Of a stretch of DNA of 64,000 nucleotides, positions 44,641-57,033 are shown one piece after another. Made by a program: the position numbers and the translations under genes. The stretch lies in contig NC_080046.1 in the NCBI RefSeq assembly GCF_012489685.1, forward strand, positions 23,329,038-23,393,037, given 5' to 3'. The stretch is from Lotus japonicus (lineage: Eukaryota; Streptophyta; Magnoliopsida; Fabales; Fabaceae). The notes beneath the pieces were generated by a model. That model made no database searches. It saw nothing but the letters and a program-made list of their open reading frames with translations, and was not told the DNA's origin. Every line of letters begins with the position of its first letter. Position 1 is the first letter of the stretch.

Positions 44641-46296
44641 AAAACTTTTGATGGTCATGTCACTGAAGAAGGGGCGTGGCCATTTGAAGGGACTAAGGGA
44701 GATTTGCAAATGCAGTTTTGATTAGAAACACGAACATACTGATGAAGGGTATCCCTTCTCTTATTTATTTATTTTTTTAATAGAATCCATTCATCAAAGT
44801 AAACAAATATGCTTTTTGAAAATTCCAACATAAGCATATTAGTCAAATTCCATAATTAGTATCCATTCACCGCAAAATGATGATTTTCCACATGTGGGAT
44901 TTTGTTAGAATCTTAATAATATATAAAGTCCATTCACCAAAGTGGGCCATATTGTTACTTAATATCCACATGTTTTCATACTGTTGGTTGTTTCTATTGA
45001 ATTTCCAAATGACATATTATGATTGATCCACATTGTTTAATTTTCATTGGTCGAAATTGTGAGCACAATCAATGAATCAATAAACTAAAAATTATGAAAA
45101 ATGATATTTTCTCCTAATTATTTCCTCCGAATTTTCCTCTTCTCTCCTCATTTAATGCTAACAGTTTTTCTTTTCTACCACTTTCCGAACTCACCCTTTG
45201 TGTCCGAAATTTACTTCTTCTTTGCTTTTCCACTTCACAAGTACGTATTCATGATTATTCAAGCTTTCATTTGAGCTACTTGACTTGTGTGTTAGCCAAC
45301 TGTTATAAATAATAAAATTTTAAATGTGTAAATATTAGTCCTAAATAAAAAAATAAACTAATCGGGTGGTCGGGTTGGTTCTGATTAAAACAAATTGAGA
45401 ACCGAGCTGATTATAAATCGGTTTGGTTCGGGTTTAACCTAAACATATATTGGTTTGAATCATTTGATTCATAAGTTTGATTCAAACTGAAGAACATTGT
45501 TAAGTGTAGTTGTGGAAGATAATGAAAAGTATTCTTATTTAAATTTAAAAGTTTTAAATATACAATCCCTATAAGTTTTAAATAAGATAAAAAGTTTGAT
45601 GCATCGATGGTGTAAATTTTTTTTACACTGTTAGTGCATCAAAATTAAACTCTTTAAATAATATAAATTTATTTGAGAAGTACTATTGAAAATTAATTAA
45701 TCATTATTTAAATTTAGAAAATTTAAATCTTATCCATCTATTTTCGAATAGAGATTAATAAATATGCAACGCCAGTGTAAAGAAATTTTATGTAAATATC
45801 ACATTATGTCACATAGCATTAAACGATTTCATCTCTTTATAAATTTATGATGTAGCTAGAATCAATTAGATGCAATTTTCCGATGGAGTAAAAAAAAAAT
45901 CAATTAGATGCATGTGTAAAAAAGTTTAGCCGAAAAATACATCATTCATTTTCTCTTAAAAATAATATGTATTTAGTAACAGTTTTAATTAATTATTACT
46001 TAAATACAAATTTGTATTCAATTATATTTTATGTTAAAAATTATTAAGATTAAGTGTAAATGAATTTGTTATTTCTTTTGAAAACTGAAAGTAATTTATT
46101 GTTGGTACCATTATGAGATTCAGGGGTATGTTTGAAAAATTAAGAAAAATAAAAAAGTTAAACTTAATTTTTTTATAAGCAAAATGTGTATTGATATGGA
46201 AACTAAATTAATGTGTTGTTGGAGCCTTTGGAGGACAATTCGGACGATGGAGTCAGAGGCAATAGCAACTCTCTTAAATTAAAAGAAGATACGAAG
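44641..46296. other. Gene-free AT-rich stretch with one inverted-copy repeat
   Basis: About 44905-45050 is matched in inverted orientation by about 58040-58180 (shared CATGTTTT...TATTGGTTGTT and TGAATTTCCAAATG types), so a dispersed repeat is present. The rest has no feature that I can support. Confidence 0.45.
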
Positions 46297-46305
46297 CGAG
46301 CAATC

Positions 46306-46420
46306 AGTCCTGTAGGATAGCTTAAGTGGTAGAAGTTGTGGGACATATGGGTTGGGTAGGGGAAGTCCAGGGATCGATTCCTGACGGGTGTAATTTATCT
46401 TTCCGATGTACCCAAAAAAA
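46306..46420 (+). mobile_element. SINE, copy 2, perfect TSD
   Basis: 115 bases of the same family as 22209-22324: box A (TAGCTTAAGTGGTAGAAG), box B (GGGATCGATTCCTGACGG), end CCGATGTACCCAAAAAAA. The perfect 9 bp direct repeat CGAGCAATC flanks it (46297-46305 and 46421-46429). Confidence 0.92.
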
Positions 46421-47072
46421 CGAGCAATCTTAATTTTAATTAAATTTTCTGAATTTATGTAATTAACATTTCCGAATTTATCATCATCAAATCAATTAAA
46501 TTATTTTCAAGTTACTGCTTTCAAATAAAACTTGATATAAAACCCGTGCGGATGTGTAAGATGAATTTGAATTGATCGAGGATTAGTCGGATTTGGGAGG
46601 AAAGTTCGTGTTAAGTAATTGATTTTCTTTGGGAAGGAGTTATCGTTGTAAGAGATGAATATTCTTTTAGGAAATGTTGGAGAGCTACAGAGCATCAGAG
46701 ATCCAAACTTGGAAAAGGTTTAGGTTTTAAGTCTATTAATTCTTGTCATAAGTGTATAGGACTTGAAGTTTGTCATAATTTGATTGGGAGATTAAGAAGT
46801 TTATCGGCAAGATGGTAATCAAGTTACAAGAAGGAAAGTGTTAGTATTAAGATGAATACTTGAAGTTATCATAGTTGGACAAGCTACTCAGAGTCTAATA
46901 GTGAATGAAACTTGTTATGGATTTCGGTGATACAAGCTAGAGATTAGCGAGTGAATTTTGCTAAGTGGAATGAGAATATTAGGGTAAAGATTGACTTCAG
47001 AAACTGGAGATCATATTCGAGTAAGAGTTTTAGTGGTGTTATCATTGATGATTGTAGTTAAACCTCGGCAAG

Positions 47073-47246
47073 TTGAAAGATGATATGTCTGTTGAGACGC
47101 CGTTGGTCAACATTGGGACTAGAAGAGTGAAACAATCGAAGGGAAAGCAGAGTGCTTTAGTAAGAGTTATTTGGAACAAAGACACAGACGATGCCATATG
47201 GGAGTTAGAGGAAAAGATCAAGAACAATAGTCAGAGCTTTTACTGA
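47073..47246 (+). pseudogene. Chromodomain C-terminus of the second element
   Basis: 58 codons including the stop: LKDDMSVETPLVNIGTRRVK, then RVIWNKDTDDAIWELEEKIK and a TGA stop. Almost identical to the minus-strand remnant at 5029-5200. Only the tail of the integrase polyprotein survives. The conserved end suggests that the two elements shared an ancestor that had already lost pol. Confidence 0.8.
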
Positions 47247-49599
47247 ACCCTAAGTTTCGAGGACGAAACTTTCTTTTTGGAGGGTAGTAATGTAAGACCC
47301 AAGTTTTTAAGCTTAGAATAAGTGGAAGCGATTTCCATTTACAATTAGGCTTGATGTATCGTGAAAGGAAACCTGAACAAGAGTTTACCAAATGAAATAA
47401 ATTTATGAAGGAGAAAGTTCAGGAAAAGTCTGAGGTTCGTATTGAAGTCGATAAAAGTTATAGCACGATCGTTATACGCTTAAACCTAGGTCAGAAACCC
47501 TAGTATATAGCTAATTTTCACTTTTAGGCACGACGGAAGTTAATTCCAAAAATCTTCAGAGAAAGGTTAGAACTTCTCTTTTTCCATATATCACAATCGT
47601 TTCGAGGCGAAACTTTAGGATCTACGAACGTCCGATTCCAATCATCGGAAGTTTGCCGAAACCGAATCCCTGGTATTTCAAAACCCTAGAATTTCTCGAC
47701 GATGAAGACTTTTTCTATTCAGAGCTTCAAATGATTATTCCACACGCGTACACCCATTTCTCTTGATGATTTCAATCTTTCTTCCGAAGGAAGTTTTCTA
47801 TTCCGACATTCGATGCAAAAAGCAACTTATCGGGTAAAATAGTTTTACACCGACTATGCATTTGTTGCCAAAAATATAAGGAGACCTCATTTTAGTTTTG
47901 GAATTCTTTCGCCAAAACATATCTTAGAATTCATGAAGAATGACGCCGGAAAAATCAGATTCGCGAAACTTTCATTTCGCCGCGAATTTCCATCTTCTAC
48001 ATATAGCAAGAAAGGTGAGAAAATTTACAAGAACTCCTCCATTTCTCTCCCAAACCCGCGAGCTCCATTGAAGAGGAAGGAAGAAGAGTTTTTCTTCATC
48101 TCTTGCTTGATCGTTGATTAATCAGTTGCTGCTTCAAGGTTTCGAGGTATAGTCGCTAATCCTTACCTCTGATCGCTTTTTCCATAGCTTTTCTGTAGAG
48201 TTTTCTGAGCGGATAGTTTATGGGTTTTTGCAAAACTATCCTGAATCTTTCATTTCTGATTCTAAACCTCTTCTATATGTGCCCAAGATCACTTCTGCCG
48301 GATTAGATTTTCCGTTATGTCGCCGGAATTCCGCCGGAATCAATTTTAGGCTTAAATACCCATTTTTGGAGTTTTTGAGGTAAAGCTTCAACCTTTAGGC
48401 TAAAAACTATCGCCTTAGCTTAGTGCTAGTAGGATTAGTTGTCATAAACGTCGTTGGTGACGTCCCTGCAAAATTTTATTTTAGGGATTTCAGTTTTGAA
48501 ATTTCTAAGTTAAAAATCATGACCAAAATACCCCTGCGACAGTTTTTGATCCGATAATTTTTCCGAGTTCAGAATACCCTTAGTTACGGCTTATGAAAGC
48601 ATAGGAACCAAGTTTGATCGAAGAAAAATCGAGCCCCATAATTAACCAAAGTGGCCGAGCCTATTAGAGGGGGAGGAGGAAATTTCCTTTTCCGAAAACT
48701 TGTCTTTTCGCGCTAGATTATCGTACCTTAGAGTATAGATTACTTCGTGTAACCTTAGTAAGTATCGATAGCTTAGTTCTCGATAGATTCTGATAGTATT
48801 TCTGTGACTTTGCTTTAAAGGAACTTTTGAGGAATTTCCTGAGGAGCAACGCTTTGCTTGTGAGGAAGAGTTAGAAGATAATCCTGGAGAATCTGCAGGT
48901 GAGGGCTTCTCACTGAATCTCTAGTTAATGCTTAGGGTCGATGTTTCGACATTGTTTACTGTTTATGCACTGGAATTGTGTGTGATTGGAAAATGTTTTC
49001 TGAGGCTTCGGCTGACAATGTAGATGATTCATCTACTGAATGTTTTTGAGATTGTCTTACATGCTATGTGCTATGTGGGTAATCTAGGAGGTGTGGTGCA
49101 TGCTTTATATGCTAAGTGCTAAGTGTTTATGATGCGATTTATTGATATATGACATGTTGTTGATTGTGATGATTTAAATATGCTCTGTACTGGAATCTGA
49201 GATTCTGAATGGTGAGAATAGCGGGCAGGTCATGCCGATTTTATTTTGAGAGTTTTGAGAAAGTTTGATAGGACGAACGAGGTTCGGGCCTTAATTTTGT
49301 TTAGTGGATCGAGACATCCTCTGGAAGCGACTTGGGATTGGGAGATCCTGCAAATGTATAAGACTTGCGATAAGACAAAATGGAATCTATTTTATAAAGA
49401 AAATTCATAAGACCTTAAATAACCTCAAAATCTTTAAGTAATGATAACAACCTCGAAGGAAGGCATTGGAAGTCAAATCATGGTTTTGGAAAAGCGAGGA
49501 GTGTCGTCGGATCCAAGTGTTGAGGAGTTTGGTAAGTTCTGAGTATGTTGGTACTCCTTCGCTCGTTGAGCAGTTTGTTAGTCATCCAAGGGATGAGCC

Positions 49600-49770
49600 G
49601 AGAAGCTTCACTGAGGCGTGAGACCTTGTGAATGCGGGATACTCCACTGAGGCGTGAGACCTTGTGGAAAGCATGGAACTCCACTGAGGCGTGAGACCTT
49701 GTGAGAGCATGAAACTTCACTGAAGCGTGAGACTTCGTGAGAGTATTGATGACCCGAAGAGTCATCGTGA
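49600..49770 (+). repeat. Tandem hairpin array 1 in LTR B (about 48 bp units)
   Basis: Four units carry CACTGAGGCGTGAGACCTTG or its variant CACTGAAGCGTGAGACTTCG. In each, the arms either side of GCGTGAGA pair (GAGG/CCTT, GAAG/CTTC), and the outer flanks also pair (TTCAC/GTGAA in unit 1, CCAC/GTGG in unit 2). A fifth hairpin, GATGAC/GTCATC, follows at 49749-49767. Confidence 0.8.
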
Positions 49771-49789
49771 GCGGTAGTCACTCAGGCAC

Positions 49790-50335
49790 GCGTGAGTCCG
49801 TATGTTCAATCCGAGGGATTGGGTCGATTTAGCGATTGCCATTTTACCTCGCGTGAATCCGTATGTTCAATCCGAGGGATTGGATCGATTCAGCGATAAC
49901 CTTTCGACTCGCGCGGATCCGTATGTTCAATCCGATGGATTGGATCGATTCGGCGATAGTCATTGGACACGCGCAAGTCCGTATGTTCGACTCTTTTGAG
50001 TGAACCGACTTGGTGTTGTCATTTGTTGCGTGTGCGAGTCCGTATGTTCAACCCAGGGGGTTGGATCGACTCGACATGCCTAATCGTGGGAGTCGCGTGA
50101 ATCCGTATGTTCAATCCGAGGGATTGGATCGATTCAGCGATAACCTTTCGACTCGCGCGGATCCGTATGTTCAATCCGATGGATTGGATCGATTCGGCGA
50201 TAGTCATTGGACACGCGCAATGTCCGTATGTTCGACTCTTTTGAGTGAACCGACTTGGCGTTGTCATTTGTTGCGTGTGCGAGTCCGTATGTTCAACCCA
50301 GGGGGTTGGATCGACTTGACATGCCTAATTGTTGG
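49790..50335 (+). repeat. Tandem hairpin array 2 in LTR B (nine units of about 61 bp)
   Basis: Each unit contains TCCGTATGTTC followed by an inverted repeat. Units 2-5 and 6-9 form a duplicated four-unit block of about 246 bp. Inner arms are CAATCC/GGATTG, ACTC/GAGT or CAACCC/GGGTTG; outer arms are GAATC/GATTC, GGATC/GATTC, AAGTC/GACTT or GAGTC/GACTC. Thus both stems are kept although the bases change. Confidence 0.88.
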
Positions 50336-51489
50336 GCTATCCTGGGGATAAGTCCGGGAAACCGGTAGTTTCCGAGTATGTGATACTCTTTGCTTGTTGA
50401 GCAGTTGTGACCATCGGATTGAGATGAGTCGGATGATCCGGAGATCATCATGAGTTACTATGTTGATGTGAAGAAGTGTCTTTTGTCGCAGAAATCGACT
50501 TTACCTTAGTGTAAGCTTTTAGAGACTTTAATTTATCTAGAACACGTGGCGACGTGTCGAGTGAGAGTCGGAGACGTTGTTTGACTAATCATCCTGCATT
50601 CATGCATACTGATTTAGTTGTCGAGTGTGATTGTTATTTGTTAATCCTATGTGGAACATGTTAATCGTTATTATTGCTGTTAAGTTCATTATGGAATATG
50701 CAACCCTAGGATGTTATCCCTAGCTATAAGCCTAAGTGGCTATTCTTTTATCTATATCTATTGGTGCTATTATTTATGTAATTCTTTGGAGTTGACCCTC
50801 GCGTCTTCTGTGTGTGCTTTGGCGGACAAACGCCCTTTGTCAGATGTCTTTGGCGGACTGGTTCACGACGGTTCACCCTTCGGGGGAAACTAGAGTTGGG
50901 ATGCTGGAACAGGAGCGCATCGCGATAGCGAGCGGAGGACGGATGGTGTACATAGACTAGGTCGTTCTGGATTTCGAATTCGGACGACGATCATGCCAGC
51001 ATGTAGGATTGAGTGTTAGTGTGAGCTCCTCGAGATGGGATTAGTGTAGGAGTAGAGTCCTAGCTCTGAACATCATTTGTTTTCTTTGGGGACAGGGTAG
51101 TTTCCCACCTATAGCTTTTTGTGTGGTTTCTTTACGGGAATCACAGAGAGTTGGTTGGACTTAGGAGGTCTTGCTTCAGGCCGATGGGCCAGCTTATTCT
51201 CAGTTTTGAGGGATGGTGTTGCGGACACTTGACCTTTCTTGTGGATTGTACCTTTTGCCTTCGGGCGTTACACTTTTCTTTCCGTCACTGGAGGTTTACT
51301 CGTGACGAGGTTACTACTACAGCGGGGGCTGTTTATATATTGTATATTAGTTCTGATTATTGTTATTGTTGGGTTTTATTTACTTCAGTCTTGTCTTAGT
51401 TATTATCGAAAAAAAAAATATTTCACGTTTTTCCGCATTAAGTTTACTTTTGGTTACTAAAGTGACGCCACCGAAATCGGGGTGTTACA

Positions 51490-53165
51490 ACCCCGGCGTG
51501 AAAGCTAGCAAGGAAAAAGCGAGTAAGAAACCGAGAAGGGTTAAGCAAGGTGGGGTAAAAGGGTAGAAAAATGGTGGTTTTAGAGAATAAAAATATCAAA
51601 GTAGGTGAGAGAACAAAGAAGAAGCCATAAAAGGACAAATAAATCTTACCAAAGCAAGATATGAAAACAAATAACAAAAGAAATACATGTAGCACCCAAG
51701 ATCCATGACCTCTATCTCCATATATATCTCATACTTCATGGGGGTTGAATGAAAGTTGCATAAAACTCAAACAAATGAGGTGTATTTATACTTGAAGATT
51801 AATCATTGAAGAATATGAAATGTCTCACTAATTTTGAATAAGAGGATGAATGATTAATGACTCATAAAAAATGAAACTGATCCATATTTGTAACCGATAG
51901 TATTAATTGAATTTGGGAAAATGAATTGGTGAAGAGAAAGATGACATATTTCCATTAGTTAAAGGGAATTTGCACTTTCAAAAACAATATGTATTCAAAT
52001 TTGCACTTAGAAAGATTGACATGCGATTATTATATATCTTTTTCAATTATAGAAGCTATATGTATTCTTTTCAAGAGTTACATTATATTAGCATGTGTAT
52101 CGTAAAAAAATAAAAATTAGAGAGATTCAAAAGTTACATTATAATAAAAGAAGTTGAATAGAAATTTGTCCAACTTCATTGTTTAATGCTAGTATGTGTA
52201 ACATTAAAAAAAACACAAAAAGATTGGAGAGTTTCAAAAGTTACATTATATTAAAAGTTGAATAGAAATTTTGTTCAACTTCATTGTTAAATGCATTTAG
52301 TACTTACATATATATATATATATATATATATAGAGAGGATAGATAGATTTAAAAGTATTTTATATAAATTATTTATTAATAAATATTATTTATTATTAAT
52401 TTTAATTTTTAATATTTGTAAAATGCAAAGCTCAAGTCAATTTTAAGTTTATGAATGTTGTTATTTAATATAAGTAGTTGAATACTTTTTTATTATATTT
52501 TTTTTTCAGTTGTTAATATATTTAAATTTTTTTTGTTATTTTTTAATGTATTTAATATAAATGTATGGGAGCTTTATGGTTTAATGCATTTAATACATGC
52601 AAAACCTCAAGTCTCCTTTACATATATATATATAGATTAGTGCTTTGAAAAAATTTACATCAAACAACTTTTAACTAAAAAGTAGTTTTTAAGCATTATG
52701 AAATAAAAACTTCATCAAATCAAATATATTAATTTGGCCCCTCAAAAATATATTAATTTGAAATTCTTTTCAAGTTACTGCTTTTAAATAAAATTAGTGC
52801 TTTAAAAAAATTTACATCAAACGACTTTTAACTTAAAAGTAGTTTTTAAGCATTAATAAATAAAAACTGACAAACAACTTCTATCATGTTTTTTAAACTC
52901 TTATTTTAAACATTAACTTAAAATTAGTTTTTAAGGTCCAAACAAGTTAGGCCAAATGCTACCTATGACTATTCCAAATGTGCTTAAAATTATTCAAAAT
53001 TCAATGTTATTGTTGGTAATCATTTTTTATCAATCAATAATGACTAGATACTAGGCATAAAGAATGCGAATTGAATTACTCCACTTATCAAGTCCCCATT
53101 CCTTTTCACGCATGTCTAATTCATTTAAAAAAAATCAACATATCTATTTAAACTTTGGAGATTAC
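51490..53165. other. Mostly gene-free stretch with a microsatellite and a direct repeat
   Basis: A (TA)n microsatellite is at 52306-52332. A block of about 80 bp (ATTAGTGCTTTGAAAAAATT and so on) at 52634-52715 recurs at 52795-52870. A possible first exon on minus (TATAAATA near 51782-51789, ATG near 51706, donor GTAAGA near 51650) lies next to the LTR but cannot be confirmed. The rest is AT-rich. Confidence 0.4.
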
Positions 53166-55295
53166 CAAAACTCACATTAATGTGGAGTATTGTAACAAGT
53201 CCAATACTATAAAATATTTGTTCAAATATATCAACAAAGGCGCAGACCGAGCAAATTTTTGAAATATCAAATAAGAATAACAATGCTCAAGCGAAAGAGT
53301 CAATGGAAGAGATAAAGCAATATTATGATTATCGTTATCTTTATCAGTGTGAGGCAATTTGGAGAACATTTGACTTTACCATACACAAACGAAGAGCGTC
53401 AATGCAAAAACTAAGTTTTCATCTTCCAAATGAATATTTGGTATATTATAATGATGATAAAGACGTTGGAGATGTTCTTGAAAAGAGTGATACAAGATCC
53501 ACTATGTTTATAACTTGGTTTGCAGCTAATGAGAAATACCGGGATAGGCGGAATCTAACATATGCCGAATTTCCCTGTAGATTTGTTTATCATAAAAAAG
53601 ATAGACTATGGAAACCAAGAAAGAGAGGTTTTAAAATTGGCATACTACAATATATCCCTCCAAGCATCTATACATGAGAATCCTACTAACTATGCAAAAG
53701 GGTTGTACATCATATAGAAGTATCAGAGTGGTGAAGGAAATAACATATGATACTTTTAAGAAAGCATGTGATCAATTGAGATTGTTAAAAGATGACAAAG
53801 AATATATAGATGCAATTAAAGAAGTGTCTGATCTCTCTTCCGGAGAACAAATGCGGAAACTCTTTGTAAAAATGTTAATGATGAATTCAATCTCAAAACC
53901 AAATGATGTTTGAGACGCATGCTGACTTCTTTTATCTGAAGGCATTCTACACCATAGAAGAAAACATTTCATAATTCAGGTATGTAGGTTTTCAAGTTAT
54001 GTTATTAAGATTTGAAATGTTGATATAATCATATAATTATTTGCTAAATTTAATTTAAATGAAATTCAAAAGTTTAGAAAATCACGTCGCGCATGATAAT
54101 TATGCAAAGTGTGTGAACAACATTAGTTATATTCGATACAGTTAAAAATCATTGGCTAATCTTCCTTCTCGACTGCACGGCTACGAATCCGCAGATGCTG
54201 ATTTGAAAAATTAATGTATCGTTAAAATTTAGAAGTAACTCCAAAGAAATGGTAGGTCATTAAACGATTACCTATCTTTGCCAACTCTAGAATATGACGA
54301 AGTCCTGCAATTTGACAATAGATTTATTGTCGATTAACCAAAATATTATGACAAAGATGCATTAAAAATACACTATGAAGAGTTGCTTAGTATGCTTACA
54401 TATGAGCAAAAGTCTGTATATGATAGGGTTGTCACATATGTTGTCAAACTCAAGCTGCTTCTACTTTTTATATGCCTATGGTAGAACCGGAAAGATTTTT
54501 GTTTGGAACACTTCATCCGCGTCACATAAATCCAGAGGACTAATTGTGCTTAATGTTGCTTCCATTACTCTTGCCTGGAGGCATAATATCTCATTCTAAA
54601 TTTTGCATTCCATTAGATGCTACAGAGACCTCAAAATGTAATATAAAGCAGGAAAGTCTACGAGAAAAGCTTCTGCTTGAAACAAGACTTATTATGTGGG
54701 ATGAAGTTCCAATGTTGAAAAAGTTTTGTTTCTAAGCTTTAGACGTTACACACCGAGATTTAGAGAGGTTGAAAAATGAAGACAACATTCATAAACCTTT
54801 TGGAGGAAAAGTATTAATACTTGGAGGTGATTTTAGACAAATACTACATGTAATAACTAGAGAAAGCAGACATGAAGTTATTGAAGCTATTGTAAACTTT
54901 TCATCATTGTGGAAGCATTGTAATGTTATGAAATTGTCTAAGAACATGCGGCTAACCGCAACTGAGACGGTTGATGGAGCAAAAAAAATCAAAGAGTATA
55001 CATATTGGATTCTTAAAATTGGAAATCATTCTGATTCTGGAGCAGGAGAGTATGATGTTCAAATCCCGTCAGATCTTCTCATCCCAATTAGTCCTGATCC
55101 ATTAATGGAATTGATTAAATATACATATCCTGACCTTACGCAGAAAATGAAGACCCACAATTCTCTCAAGATAGAGCAATATTAACCCTACACTAAAGAC
55201 TATTGATCGAAATGATAAACTCTTACATGTTTGGCATGATAGTTGCACCATAACATGAATACCTAAGCTCTGACTCTGCCTTGCGATCTCATGAG
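53166..55295 (+). pseudogene. Helitron Rep-helicase, first part, decayed
   Basis: On plus, pieces in order: the [14 protein letters not shown] region (53166-53270), CEAIWRTFDFTIHKRRASMQ and AEFPCRFVYHKKDRLWKPRK (53303-53677), LRLLKDDKEYIDAIKEVSDL (53674-53913), FCIPLDATETSKCNIKQES and LIMWDEVPML (54600-54735, Walker B-like DE), and KPFGGKVLILGGDFRQIL with MRLTATETV (54769-55185). Frameshifts and stops interrupt it, and part near 53930-54370 is a former intron or non-coding. It continues after the solo LTR at 56566. Confidence 0.82.
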
Positions 55296-56560
55296 TGTAA
55301 GATCAAGATTTGGTCATGTGGTACAACTCTATGTTTTGATGATAACAAGTATTTATTTGTGGATGATACTCTAACGTTTGTCTTGGGTGTTTTGACAAAC
55401 AGGTTCTGATTCTGATACCATAAGATATATTCATCACAAGATCTGAGGATCAGAAGTTCTGAAGATCAGAAGATTTGAGGATCAGAAGATCTGAAGACCA
55501 GAAGCTCTGAAGGTCCAGAAGCTCTGAAGGACCAGAAGCTCTGAAGGTCCAGAAGCTTTGAAGGACCTCTGAAGGTCCAGAAGCTCTGAAGTTCCAGAGG
55601 CTCTGAAGGTCCAGAAGCTCTGAAGGTCCAGAAGCTAAGGAGTGAAGACTCTGAAGTCCAAGAGTAAGCTGTCTCTGAAGACCAAGTACTTTCTCTCTGA
55701 GGTCCAGAAGCAGAAGTTACGAAGGTCAGAGGATCCAAGCTTCCCTCTGACTCTGATCACCAAGCTTCACAAGTTCCAACATGAAGCGTCGTCAGATCAG
55801 AAGTCAATGGTTAAAGGCAAATGTCACTATCAAGAAGTACAAGAGCAGTGTACTATTCTGACAAGCCTACCTACCAAGGTTCAGCCACAATAGGTTCTGG
55901 ATGTTCCATAAATGACCTCCAACGGTCATATTTTCTCAACGAAAATATCATTTGCACCTTGGACTATTTAAGGCTGAAGAAGAGAAGAAAGACTTAGGAG
56001 AGAGAAACCAAGAGCTGCAATACAAGAAAAGATTCAAGCCTCCACTTTCTTCATCTGTTCTTATTTAGTTTACAATTAGCTTATTCAGAAGAAAACCTTT
56101 GTAAACACCAACCTCAAACAGTTGTTTGTTTTTCCTTAAGGGACCGGGTAGGTCAGTATCCTTAAGAAGACTAGGATCTGTGTATCTTAGTGGTGATTCC
56201 TTAAGGGACCAGTTAGGTCAGTATCCTTGAGAAGACTAAGAGAGTGAATCTTAGTGTTTACTAGTTCATTGTATTGTTAGTCACTGAGCAGGTTGCTAGT
56301 GCAGTTGTAACAAACTCTGAATAGTGGATTGCCTTCATTCTAAGGAAGAAATCACCTTAACGGGTGGACTGGATTAGCTTGAGAGATTTATAAAGTGAAC
56401 CAGGATAAAATACTTGTGTGCTTCTCTCTTCTCTCAATCTTTATCCGCAGCACCATTTATCTCAGATAAACCGAAAAGATTTACCTTAAATCCAAAGGGG
56501 AAAGTTTTTATATTGAAAACTCTATTCAACCCCCCCTTCTAGTTGTTTTTCACACCTTCA
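55296..56560 (+). mobile_element. Solo LTR (copy B of a 1.25 kb family)
   Basis: 1265 bases from TGTAAGATC to CACCTTCA with a perfect TSD ATGAG (55291-55295 and 56561-56565). Same family as 14407-15649. The minus-strand Helitron has the uninterrupted sequence at this point (CTGATGAGGATTCTGAAAT type), an exact empty site. Contains GGTCCAGAAGCTCTGAA repeats at about 55500-55640. Confidence 0.93.
55497..55635 (+). repeat. Short tandem repeat within solo LTR B
   Basis: Six or so degenerate units of GGTCCAGAAGCTCTGAA. The related part of solo LTR A (14630-14780) has only scattered AGAAGTTCTGAAGA motifs, so the array expanded in copy B or its lineage. Confidence 0.75.
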
Positions 56561-56565
56561 ATGAG

Positions 56566-57033
56566 GATTCTGAAATTCGAGATGAGTGGTTCACCACAAA
56601 TTTTTTGAATAACACTAGAAGTTCAGGAATCCCAAACCACAAAATATTATTGAAAGTTGGTACTCCAATCATGCCTTTGAGAAATATTAGACGAAACAAC
56701 AAGTTTATGCAATGGAACAAGGTTAATTGTGGATGAACTTGGTGAACGTGTTATTGGTGCAATTGTTATCACGGGAAGAAATTCTAATGATAAAGTGCAC
56801 ATTTTAAGAATGAACTTGGTTCCTTCTGATTCCAAATTTCCAATTAAATTCAGAAGAAGACAATTTCCAATTGCAGTATGCTTTGCGATGACCAAAAACA
56901 AAAGTCAAGGACAAACACTATCTCAGGTTGGACTCTTCCTTCTGAGGTCCGTCTTCAATAATGGTCAGTTATATGTAGCTCTCTCTAGACTACGCTCAAA
57001 AAAGGGTCTTAAACTTAATTTGTATACTGGATA
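56566..57033 (+). pseudogene. Helitron helicase, C-terminal part, decayed
   Basis: Continuation after the solo LTR: the EWFTIEFLNS-type region, then LGERVIGAIVITGRNSNDKV, PIKFRRRQFPIAVCFAMTKN with KSQGQTLSQVGLFLL, and VALSRLRSKKGLKLNLYTG (56729-57033). The reading frame is cut by the hAT insertion at 57034; the last few codons lie at 57720-57770. KSQGQTL and VALSR are the closing motifs of PIF1-type helicases. Confidence 0.85.

Larger units (their letters stand above)
46530..51489 (+). mobile_element. Second chromodomain Ty3/gypsy element: 3' internal end and full 3' LTR
   Basis: On plus: a non-coding internal stretch from about 46530, a chromodomain end (47073-47246), a polypurine tract (TTTCTTTTTGGAGGGTAG, 47271-47288) and an LTR at 47291-51489. 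Gag, protease, reverse transcriptase, integrase core and the 5' LTR are absent. It belongs to the same family as the element at 2237-11285 but is clearly diverged. The left limit is approximate. Confidence 0.8.
47291..51489 (+). mobile_element. 3' LTR (4.2 kb) of the second chromodomain element
   Basis: 4199 bases from TGTAAGACCC to GGGGTGTTACA. Blocks align with the reverse complement of 7412-11285 (for example the CGATCGTTATACGCTTAAAC, ATCGGGGTGTTACA and CATTCGATGCAAAAAGC regions). It differs mainly in the tandem arrays at 49600-49770 and 49790-50335. The whole LTR sits next to sequence (51490 onward) that may be an older gene or repeat on minus. Confidence 0.9.
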
